Source of the DNA: Xestospongia bergquistia
Taxonomy: Eukaryota; Porifera; Demospongiae; Haplosclerida; Petrosiidae
Reading direction: 5' to 3'
DNA length: 64,000 nucleotides
Assembly: GCA_963965975.1 (NCBI GenBank)
Contig: OZ014415.1
Location: 2,237,001-2,301,000, forward strand
Of the stretch, positions 9,976 to 24,600 are shown piece by piece. The notes under the pieces are model-generated. The model did no database searches. It was not told the DNA's origin and saw only the letters and a program-made list of their open reading frames with translations. How positions within the stretch are numbered: the first letter of the stretch is position 1; each line of letters starts with the position of its first letter. The position numbers and the translations under genes were made by a program.

Positions 9976-12960
9976 ATGGCTTCTAAAGTATCTCATCCTC
10001 CTTCTCCACGACCACTTGTTATTGCTGGACCTTCAGGATCTGGTAAAAGTACCCTCTTGAAAAAATTGTTTGATGAATTTCCTGATGAACTTGGATTTAG
10101 TATTTCACGTGAGTTAGTAGCTTAATGACTTTGATATGGTTACTTCCACAAATATTTGCTATTTTTTTGCTCAAATATTTACTATACTCTATTTGTGTTG
10201 AGAATTCTTGCAGTTTAGTGGAATTCTAGTAATGGCATACATTATCAACCTAACTTGGGGATAGTGCTGTAGTTGCAAAGGCTTTTTGTGAGCAATACTG
10301 AAGACTTCTTGTGTTTTTTTGCTGTCTGTTCTTAATCTAACCTACTTTTGCTATTAAATGTACTTTTGACACTTTCTTAACTTTTCTATTGAAGTTAGAA
10401 TATGCTGTGCAAGTGTTCATTAATAATATGTAAATTATATATGACATCAGATCATGGTGGAATGTAAAAAATGACAGTCACTTTATGAGATTCCTGGTTT
10501 GCGATTCTTAAATAGCCAGCACTTAATTTTTTGATAAATATGTGGACTTAGAAGGCCTTTTGAATAGTGCAAACCATTTCTCTCTAGCTCATTCCTAATC
10601 TGAGTTATAACACCAAGTTAATAGTCATTCTCAAGTCAGATTATAATTACTTAGTCAAATATTTACTAATTAGTTTAAATATTTACTAATTACTTCGTTA
10701 TCAATTAATTATTGTAATATTTTCTATAGATACTTCAAGAAAACCTCGTGATGGAGAAAAGAATGGGAGGGGTTAGTACAAGTACATGTATTAACTTTCT
10801 ATTAACTAGTATAAACTGGTGTTAATATAACATACTATGAGCTACTATCAACTCTTAATATGACTTCCTATTAAATGGTATATATTAGTGTTAACTATAG
10901 TATATGAACCTCTCAATTCCTACTGTTAAAATAACATACTAAAGGAGGTATTATCAACTCTTGGTATGAGTACTACTATAAACTAGTGTTAATGATAACA
11001 TACCATTAGCTATTAACAACATGTAGTAAGACTTGCTATTAACAACTATAAACTAGTTTAACTGTAACATGCTTTTTTAGTAGGTACTATTAATAACTTC
11101 CTGCTGTAGTACTATAGTCTGTTTACGTTCACCTTGCCACCGGAAATTAATAGTGGGTGTAAGTAGTATACATAACACATACCACAGATCATAAATTAAA
11201 TTACTTGTGGTGTTATTATTATATCACATGAAACCCAGTGTCTGTGTGTGTATAGAGTTGATTTTCTTTTCTTGTAAGAACAAATTTATTAGTATAATAC
11301 TTTTACCTATATACATATATGATTAAAGTTTTACAGTTAGAATGAATTTCTGACCATACTGGTTTCTCTCTTCAAGTGGCAGCCATTTTATTGATTAACG
11401 AAATTCACAAGATCACATTCCTCATCGTCAATGGCATCTTCTATACTTTGCTTATGGAAAGTACAACAAATCTTGTTCTTGTGGGTCATATCATATAAAA
11501 AATGACATCAAAAGACCCGTATGGTCATCAGGAGACCACTTGACTTTGAAATTTTGAATTTTCTTGAGTTATTAGAACATTGTAATATTTTTTACCAGCA
11601 AGGTGAACACAAATAGACTATAGTTTTTATAGCAGGAAATGCTCTTAATAACTGTTCTTAATTACTGCCAATGTTACTATTAATACTACCAAAATCCCTA
11701 ATAACTAGCTCCTAACTTTTGTCAATGGTAGTTATACTGCTACAAGTACTATTAACTACTTCCTAGCTAATAGTTGTGCTACTATGAGCTATTGTACACC
11801 AAATCTAGTATTAGTATAACATGTGTAATGATGAGGTCATGATTTTGTTAAGAGCTATTGTTCACCAAATCTAGTGTTAGTATAACATGTAATGATAAGG
11901 TCATCATTTTGTTATCTTTTGTTAGAATATCATTTCAGCACACGTGAGGCTATGCAAGAGAGTATTAAGAGAGGAGAATTTATTGAGTCAGCAGAATACT
12001 CTGGTAATTTATATGGCACAAGGTATAATATATAATATGTGTATTGTTTCTCTTAGTAATTAGCTAATTATAAACAAAATGCGCACAGTTGCTAGGCAAC
12101 TGTAATGTAGATACTTTGTATTCCAAGTTGTTACTATAGATATGTCTTTAATATCTGCTTAATGAATAATTATTCATTACTGTATGACATTATTCTTTAT
12201 TGTCAGGACTATTACATCTAAATTTGTCATCATTATTATAATGATATAAACTTTAAATACTACCTCATTACTAACTGGGTTTTGTTGTAATTTAACAATT
12301 TTTTGTATTTCTTTTAATAGTAAAAAGTCTGTATCTGACGTTCAAGCTAAAGGTAGAGTATGTGTGTTGGATATTGACATACAAGGTGTTCATAGTGTTA
12401 AGGATACCAACTTGAATCCTATTTATGTATTTATTCAACCACCTTCTGAGAAAGAGCTGGTGAGATTGTGTGTGTATGTTTGTGTCTGAGAGAGAGAGAG
12501 AGAGAGACTATTGATTTTCTATAGGAAAGGAGACTAAGAAGTCGTAATACAGAGACAGAAGAAAGTCTTCAAAAGAGACTGACAACAGCCAAAGAAGAAA
12601 TGAAATACGGTACATCTTTAGTAAATTCTAATTAATAGTTTGCTGTTTTCATTTTTAGCTGAGACCTCTGGATCATTTGATTACATTATTATAAATGATG
12701 ATGTTGACACAGCTTATACTGAACTTAGAAAGGTTATTGTGGAGGTACAGATCATTATATTATTAAGTACATGTCACCTTGTTCATGTCTAGTTGAGTCT
12801 TTAAATATTTAACTCCAATGTCCATCCATTCATTCGTCCATGTATCCAAGTGTTCATTTTTATCTGTCCATTCAACTATCCAAGTACTACACTTCCTTTT
12901 TACTCTCCACAATAGGAGATTGAAACTATTAAAAGATACAAAGAGACAAACAAATTGTAA
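9976..12960 (+). CDS. GUK1: Guanylate kinase
   Basis: Seven exons (9976-10108, 10730-10771, 11926-12022, 12321-12459, 12525-12609, 12659-12744, 12916-12960) sum to 627 bases, 208 residues plus stop, close to the usual length of about 198. The enzyme phosphorylates GMP to GDP with ATP. Visible motifs: P-loop [16 protein letters not shown] near residue 16, [13 protein letters not shown] (GMP binding), [48 protein letters not shown], and the lid [18 protein letters not shown], ending KRYKETNKL. The ATG at 9976 is preceded by AG at 9972-9973, so the first coding exon has an upstream exon, either UTR or the small gene at 9379. Introns hold degenerate repeats and a terminal-inverted-repeat element. 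Confidence 0.95.
10780..11095. repeat. Degenerate tandem repeats in GUK1 intron
   Basis: Units of about 60-70 bases built around TATAAACTAGTGTTAAT and CTATTAACAACT recur four or five times with many differences. Similar units resume at about 11640-11830, on the far side of the inserted element at 11098-11638, as expected if that element landed inside an older repeat. Confidence 0.5.
11098..11638. mobile_element. Non-autonomous DNA transposon with terminal inverted repeats
   Basis: The left end (TTCCTGCTGTAGTACTATAG, then TCTGTTTACGTTCACCTTGC, 11098-11137) is the imperfect reverse complement of the right end (GCAAGGTGAACACAAATAGA, then CTATAGTTTTTATAGCAGGA, to 11638). The inverted repeats are about 40 bases on an element of about 540 bases. 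No transposase frame is present. I could not define a target duplication. It sits inside a GUK1 intron and interrupts a degenerate repeat. Confidence 0.7.
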
Positions 12961-13029
12961 TGTTTTTATTGTTTTAAAATCGCTGTCGCTATCATAGATA
13001 GGACTGCTATTGTTGTTATGTATTAAATA

Positions 13030-13262
13030 CACTGTAAAAATTAAATTGTTATTTTAACAATTACTTTGTAGTTTACATTGGTGGATTACTATGATATATA
13101 GAATTTTTGTGAATTACTCATTGTGTAATTTCTCAGTATGTTGTACTTTTACATGCCAACAAATTACACAATGAGTAATTCACAAAAATTCTATATTTCA
13201 TAGTAACCCACTGATGTAAACTACAAAGTAATTGCTAAAATAACAATTTAATTTTTACAGTG
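13030..13262. mobile_element. Near-perfect palindromic MITE, TA target duplication
   Basis: A 233-base element flanked by TA on both sides. It begins CACTGTAAAAATTAAATTGT and ends with the complement ACAATTTAATTTTTACAGTG. The arms are close to 100 bases each and nearly identical, with a short loop near 13130-13163. No open frame. The TA duplication and CACTG ends suggest a Tc1/mariner-type non-autonomous element. The small divergence between arms implies a young insertion. It lies just 3' of GUK1. Confidence 0.85.
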
Positions 13263-13314
13263 TAGTTTATTTTATTAAATTTTATTGTTTCTATAGTATA
13301 ATAATAATTATATA

Positions 13315-13555
13315 TGACCAGATTTGCAATAAGAGACCACTTTGGTCAAACAATTGTGATATGATTTATGAAAAAGGGCCACTGTTAAAACACCTCAATA
13401 AACAGTCTTGTATACATAGATGTAGTCCATGAATAGTTATACATAGCAGCTATATGTATACAAAACTATTTTTGTGATGTTTTAACAGTTGTCTTTTTCA
13501 TAAATCATGTCACGAGTGTTTTGCCAGAAGTGGTCCCCTTTTGCAAATCAGGTCA
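13315..13555. mobile_element. Older foldback element
   Basis: TGACCAGATTTGCAATAAGA at the left pairs with TTTTGCAAATCAGGTCA at the right, and the next 60 bases (GACCACTT, ATGATTTATGAAAAAG, ACTGTTAAAACA) pair with their diverged complements before 13555. The arms are about 80 bases with many mismatches, so it is clearly older than the neighbouring MITE. Confidence 0.65.
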
Positions 13556-13577
13556 CGTATTGTTAACATTGATTCAT

Positions 13578-13765
13578 CCAAAATGATCAAATGATAAACA
13601 GCTTTAAATGCAAGAATGATCAAATGATAAACAGCTTTAAATGCAAGAACGATCAAATGATAAACAGCTGTGATGCCAGAATGATCAAATGATAAACAGT
13701 TTAACAGTAATGACAGAATAATCAAATGATTAAACAATTTAAATACCAGAATGATCAATTGATTA
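13578..13765. repeat. 33-base minisatellite
   Basis: Five to six copies of ATGATCAAATGATAAACAGC plus a variable AT-rich remainder, with unit length 32-37. The minus-strand frame across it is simply the repeat translated. Confidence 0.8.
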
Positions 13766-13980
13766 TTAAGAAAATGCAAATTCGTATCGACTAAATGAAG
13801 TACTGTGTGAATGTCTACATTAAATGTTCTAGCTCATTAATTTCATTCAAGCTCTTTATCCTAATTGATTCAACACATTCTTACATAGAAATACTATAAT
13901 CATTGATTAAATAGTGTTATAGTTTATGATAACATAATAGTAATAGTCATATTATAGAGAGAGCTGATAGAAGTAATGCA

Positions 13981-17647
<3,667 letters not shown>

Positions 17648-18321
17648 ACTAAATATTGTTTTTTGTGCATGTCAAAGTCAATGGTATTTTCACCTTCTTA
17701 ATTTGCTAGTCAGTTAATTATGTTTTGTAACTTTATATACTTAAGATTATTAATTTTATTGATATTTGACATTCTTAAAAGGAAATGTTAGAGTAATTTT
17801 ATTCTTGATAGTATTATTGAATATCTTTGGTCATGACAACATTTAAACTATTAATACACTGTATGTATGTAAGGACAAAATAATAATATCATTATGTTAC
17901 CTAATAGGCTTATTATTAATATTAAAATGAAATTAATAATAATTGACATATTGGTAGCAAACCAAATAATACTAATAGATCAAATTAATTTAAGTAGTTA
18001 AAATAATTGGGCAAATATTTAATTTTAATTTGAACAAGGACTTCATCATTTTAAAAGTTACTGATTTATTTTACTGTGATATAATTCATTCAACAGGTAT
18101 TCATTATTACTTATGTATATGTAATTCCATTCATAAAGCTATAGAAATTTTATTAATTTTAAATTAAGTAGAAACAAATGGCAAAACATTTTAAAAATCA
18201 AACAAGGACATCAATATATTAATATTAATATTTATATACTTTTAAAACAACAAAAAATATAACCAATATTGATAACATAAAAAAACCAGTATAATAGGAT
18301 AATAGTTTAAACATAATATGA
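17648..18321. other. Convergent intergenic region between receptor and ROCO1
   Basis: Very AT-rich, no gene seen. Bases from about 18032 rightward are the left edge of a segment also present at 35301 onward. The 3' UTRs of the receptor (+) and ROCO1 (-) must meet here. Confidence 0.6.
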
Positions 18322-18647
18322 TTACTGGTTAGCATATTTCTCATACACATTAGGGTTCTTTAAAAAATCACGAATATTATCACCAACTTGACGACCTTCC
18401 ACCATAGGGCCTTCTATTGCCTCTAGCAATGCCTCCCATGTAGCCTCCTTGGATTTCTTCTGTATCCATATACTAATCATTATTGCCAGATTCTTCTCTT
18501 CTAGGTTCTTGCTTATATTCAGGCTATTTAGATCTGCTGGGCTAACTTCTAGTGCTGTACCAATCATGAACCACTGGTCCTTAATAGACATAAGTACACT
18601 CACAGCATCTTTGTTGGTAGGGACTTTAGAAAGAATTTGACGAATAT
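18322..18647 (-). CDS. Second alternative last exon of ROCO1 (death domain)
   Basis: Exon 18647-18322 starts in phase 1 (AT ATT CGT, DIRQILSKVPTNKDAV) after AG at 18649-18648 and encodes about 107 residues to the stop, a full death domain (WFMIGTALEVSPADLNSLNI, ATWEALLEAIEG, IRDFLKNPNVYEKYANQ). It is paralogous to the exon at 21384-21059 and nearly identical to the ROCO2 last exon 36221-35896. Both ROCO1 copies have the same phase and their own stop, so they can only be used as mutually exclusive terminal exons. Confidence 0.8.
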
Positions 18648-21600
18648 CTGGATTAATGATAGAACATATTACCCAACAAATTCTTATACGACACATATTT
18701 AAATAGTACTAAGGAGTATTTACTTGAAAATATTTATATCAAATGTAAACACAAGACTGGCAAGAGTATGAGATGACTCTGAGTACTATAGAACAAGTTT
18801 TCAAGTACTTTTAGTTTCCATTATAACTAAATGCAAGCAATACTTCGTCTGACTTATGGGGTATAAATTTGTTGTTAGAAAACTATTTCATGATCTTACA
18901 TAGTCTAGATATTCCTCCTTGGGGATGCATGAGAAAGGTATAGCAAAGGACATAATTACAACTTTAATTAATTACGACAAGCAAAAATAAAGAAGCTATT
19001 AAAACACCTGCAACCAGTGATCTCACTATTTAATACATGTTGGCTATGTTTCAAGAACCAACAGATACTAATTTATAAGACAGTCTTGTCTTGATAGCAA
19101 GAATCAAACAGTTTCTTTCAATTCATATATGAAGATATTAGAGAATCAACAACAGTTACAACCAATGTTATACTTTTTCATTATTTTGAAAACCTCTTCT
19201 ATTAACATAACTTCCAGTCCCAATCCTAAGTGAGCTATATGTTCTAGAAACCCAAGTAGTTAATTGTGTCTGACCAATCAGAATGGTTTATTTATGTTAT
19301 TTATATACAATTATAATTATTAAAAATTGACAATTTAAGTGTTTTTAATGTCAATGGTTATAGCTACTTTGTTTACACTTCATTCAAAACTTGAAGTTAT
19401 GCTCATTTCTAACATTTAGTCCAATATAATGGTTACATATTTATAAAATCTGAAGACATTATTAAGGCTGAAAGAGTTAACTAGCATGTCTCAGCCTATT
19501 TAAGTAATTTATTCAGATAATCTATCTAACTATCACTAACAACTGCTGCTAATCAATAATCTACCTCTATCTGAAGATAGATATAATTATTTGTATAAGT
19601 ATGGCATGAAGGGGTGATGTTAATTTTAATGCCATGTACTACTCTGTGTTCTAAATTGATAACTTAAATCATTGCATCTATTTTTTAGAACACTTTATGT
19701 AGTTATTTTCTACAAGAAATCAAACATATTATGCAGCAATATTATAACTAGTATGAAGTGGAAAATTAATACACTGACTGAAAGAAACAAAAATAAATAT
19801 AGGATTTGTCCAGTTTCTGATGTGAGTAAACATTATCTTAACTTGTAAGTTAGTTATCTCTTGAGCTTTAACATAGAAAAAAAGACTTCCAAGTTTTGAG
19901 AGATTCTGACATAATATAAATTTGTATTTCTGCTGATATATTCTATGGATAATTCAAGTCATCCCTACATAAGTAATGCTACTGTCTATGTAGTGCAATA
20001 GTAAATAGTATATCCTTATAACTAGCAGTTGAAACAATGCAATGTTAACTTATATTTAGATTTCAATTTGAAGATAACTTACATGTATTGGCACTACTAA
20101 CTTTAAGGTATCCTCGGTATTGAAAGTAAGTAAAGTATACATTCCCTCACTCATTACCCCAAATGAAATTAATATCACATGATTAACATAAAATTTTTAA
20201 TCAATTGTCACATTAAATAGCTTTGAGATTACATTAATAATAATAATCAGTAATCAGATAATCAATGCTTATTACTACTTTCATAACAAAACTTAATAAT
20301 GACAAAATTAATTTAGGGTTTCATTTTACTCTATACAATCACTTTGTGGTTTATATTTATGACAAGAAAACTGTTAGTTCAATCAATAATTTTATTTCCA
20401 ATGACTACAATAGAGAAATGGATTATCACAATTATTGTATATCAGTAATATCATAACTTACTTGTTAGATAATCATAAAAGTGTAGAAAAATTAAAATAA
20501 TATTACAGTTATAATCCAAACAATTATTATTACATGTTTGTCTACAAAAATAGGGAAATAAAGAAATACAGTTAGTTAATACATGCCTTCTTCAAGTTTA
20601 AGTTCTGAAAATATCTTATTGAAATCACAATAGGATATCAAAACCTATTTATCTTAAACAATGATTTAATAACAAATTACCAATAAAAATAGGAGCTATA
20701 TATATGCCTCTGATAAATTCAGAAATTGTCCCATTGTGTTAGTATTATTTTATTTGTATACTGACATTCAACTATTTAAAATCCATAATCATTGACAACA
20801 GTTTTTACAGTGGCATATCACAATTTCACAAATATATGTAACATATTGTATGGTCTTCAGTCTTTTGATAATACCTGTATTAAATTTAGTAGAAATGAAT
20901 GGATTTGGCCAAAACGTTTTAAAATTAATTTGAAGGAGGATGTATTAGCTATTAAAAAGAAATTAGGGCTCTAATACATTAAATTCTACATAGTTTTAAA
21001 ACAACAAAAAAAGATTAACAAATATTGATAATATATAAAAAACAACAGCATAATCCAATCACTGGTTGGCGTACTGGTCAAACATATTAGGGTTCTTTAA
21101 AGAATCACGAATGTCCTTTCCAACTTGAAGACCTTTCACCATAGGACCTTCTACTGCGTCTAGCAATGCCTCCCATGTAGCTTCCTTGGCTTTCTCCTGT
21201 TTCCATTTACTAATCATTATTGTCAGATTCTTCTCTTCTAGGTTCCTGCTTATATCCAAGCCATTTAGATCTTCTTGGCTAACTTCTAACGCAGTACCAA
21301 TCATGAACCACTTGTCCTTAATTGGTATCAGTTTACTCACGGCATCTTTGATGGTAGGGACTTTAGAAAGAATATGACGAATATCTGCATGGATTAATAA
21401 TAGAACATATTATTCAACAAATTCTTATGCTAAACATATTTAAATAGTGCTAATGAGAATTTACTTGAACTTTAATTAAGTAAATTCATGATTTGTCAAA
21501 TTTCTAATGTGATGATTAAATATTATTGTAACTTTAAGTCAGTTATCACTCGAGCTTAGATGTAGAAAAAAAAGCTTCCAAGTTTTTAAAAATATTCTTA

Positions 21601-24600
21601 CATGTTATAAATTAGTATTTTTGCTAATAGATTTCTATGGACAATTCAAGTCATCTCTACATAAGTAGTGCTATTGTCTACATAGTGCAGTAATAAATCA
21701 ACATTATAATGAATGCCAGGTTCTAGTAATTACAGTGTCATAATGTAATTATTAACTGAGTTTGAGAGATTAATGCAAAGGGCAGTTAATGCTACAGTAT
21801 GTTTTACCTCTTAGTTGAGTTGTGGTTTGCACAGTAGCATATAAATACACAACTGACATGTTAGCCTATGATAAAAGATACAGTATTAAAATAAAGAGAA
21901 GATCTCTGTGGCATAACTAGGTATTTCGTTGTTGATGTAGCTTTACTTACATCTGATGCTACCATTCTTTTAGATGGCATCTCTTCAATTGTTTCCATTA
22001 CATTTTCAGTTGACTTGTCATGATGACCTACATTGGCATTCAAAGTATACTTCTCTTATTCACTGCTTCAATTGTCATAATATACAATTATAAAATAGAG
22101 CAACGAAAACAAACATACTATAATATTAATACAATATGCCATGTGGTCGATTATAAGACTGCTTGACATGCAAAAGCCAGGCAGTGTCTGACAATACTAT
22201 AGACACATATAAGTATTAATACGAAGAACTTTCACTGCTATATGAATTGTATATAATGTTAAGTTACTAATGTTAAATTCAAAAGACTCTTTAGAATTTA
22301 GTAAAAGCATTACATAAATTCTACCTCTTTCACTTTGTGTTAAAGGTTGCTCAGTAGTATATGGACCAACAACAGGCACACCATCCTAAAAGCAATTGTA
22401 TAATATTTATGATATTACAAAATACTATGAGTACATACCTGCTTTGGTAGTATCTCTCCTTTAAACCAAACTGCTTCCTCAGCACTAGGCATGCGATATG
22501 ATCGATTGTTTTCACAACAAATTGGCACATTAACTAATTGCTCCTCTCCAATCATAAGGTAGTGAGGATCACTGCTTTTAAGACATTGCTTGCAAACGTA
22601 CTGAAACTCTTTGGTAATAGGGATACATTGGAATGATTCACTTCGCGAATCCCGATGACTTCCAAGGACTTGCTCAACCTGCTGTCCACAGTATTGTAGA
22701 ACAGTCAATAGCTTCTGACATACAGCATTAATGGATTTAAAGGCTGGGTTATCAGGAGCATATCGCAACACATCAACTTGTATAGCAAAATGAAGATCAG
22801 TCAGAATGATGTGATCAATAGGTGGCTCGCCATATGTAAAGGAGACACGATTGCGATATATTCCATCTTTAAATACAAGTGAACACTTGCACAATGGATT
22901 ACTGGTAAAAGAAGTAACAAAACGTGTGAAGAAGCCTGGAGGTACAAATTTAGTACTAAAGATAATGTGTAGAGGAGTAGCTCGGAAATAATAGCCATGT
23001 GGAGCATCAGAAGGATCTCCTTTGAATGACTTCAGCATTGCTGGTAAAAAAAACTGCTTGACAGTTGGATCATGATATTCCTTGGTAGTAACTGGAGCAG
23101 CAAGACGAAAATTAACCAATAGTTCAATAATGGCTTCTGGACTTAACTCAGTAGTAAATCCAATCCAAATAGACACATACAATGTCTCTACTAGAATGCC
23201 CTTTTCCTGTAACAATGTCAACATTTTTCTTTTTCGTCCTTCTCTTCCATCTAAAGTAAATAATTTGCCAAGTGTGTCTATAAACCATTTGGGTTTAATA
23301 ATGACTTTATCCTTAAGCCCTTCAATATGGGGATAGAAGAGCACAACCCCTAGATCATGGTAAAAGAGGAGGGCTTTAGGGACATCATTATGTGGAATTT
23401 TACAAGCTACTCCAATAGCATGAGCTTCTTCAAGATTAATCACATTTTTTTCAAACATTTGGATAACTTTACGAAAGAGAACCCAACTGATTGGAGTTCT
23501 GACAATGAGTTTGTCATGAGTGAACTGACAAATGGCTCTTCGTAATATAGTGATATTGGGGTCTTCATCATTTCCTTTACCAGAAGTAGTATTATCAATG
23601 ATTAAGGTGTCTTCAATGAGTTCAAAATAGGCTTTATCCTTGTAATGATATTCAATCTGCTCTACAACTGCTTTCTTCTCTTCTTTGGTTTTCAAAATAT
23701 CACCATGAGTGCCAATGCAATACATGCCAGGGTATTCACAAAGACTACCATCCTGTTCTTGCCGAATTAGATGACAATAAATGCTAGCCATCCAATTGAG
23801 CATCAGATCAAGTGTAGTCACATTTACCACCTCATCAAAGATTTTATGTCCAGCCCTATGCTGCACAGACTGCCATCTTTCGTTAAAATCTTTTGATGCA
23901 TCAAACATGAGGAGAAACATTGTACGAGGAGTGAGGAATGCAGGGAGGATTTCAAGAAAAACAGGTTGACCACCACAATCCCAAATGTGCAAAAATGGTT
24001 GAGGTTTAATGCTTTTAAGATCATCTGTTGACATTTTCTCAGAAAGTAATATGGCTCTTGACAAAATATTATTAACATTAGCACCCTCTATATCTTCAAT
24101 TTGGTGTGAAGACAGTGAAGAAGCATTTATCATAGAAGCTATAGGGTAGAGTGCTGAGGCTGTAATTTTACTGTGAACAGACATGGTATTAGAAGGATCA
24201 TGATATACCAAAGCAAGTAGTTTTGCAAGTTCATCAATTTCATCAAGAAAGGTTACTTCTACTAATTTGTCATCATCTTCCTGATTAATGTTGTACCACT
24301 GTTGCCCAAAAGGCCGAACACAGCTGACATCAGATATAACAGTACTGGTAGTGTGGGGTTCCCAAGGCAGTTTCATCAACGATCGTTTCAAACTAGTTTT
24401 TCCAACACCTGCACTACCAAGAAGCATGATACGACCATATGCTACATCCATTTCGCCTTTATCCAGTGCTCTCATATAAGCATCTACAACATGTATATAA
24501 TTATTAGAAATAAAGACATAATATTATTAGATCCAATAAATGAATTATTGCTTATACAAACTTTATTGTAACATCATTTTATTTAATTAACTTTACCTCT

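Noticed and set aside
23082-24571. Plus-strand frames over the Roc-COR exons (also 39126-40588 and 56197-57084)
   Set aside because: They are antisense shadows of the coding exon, repeated in each paralogue because that exon is conserved.
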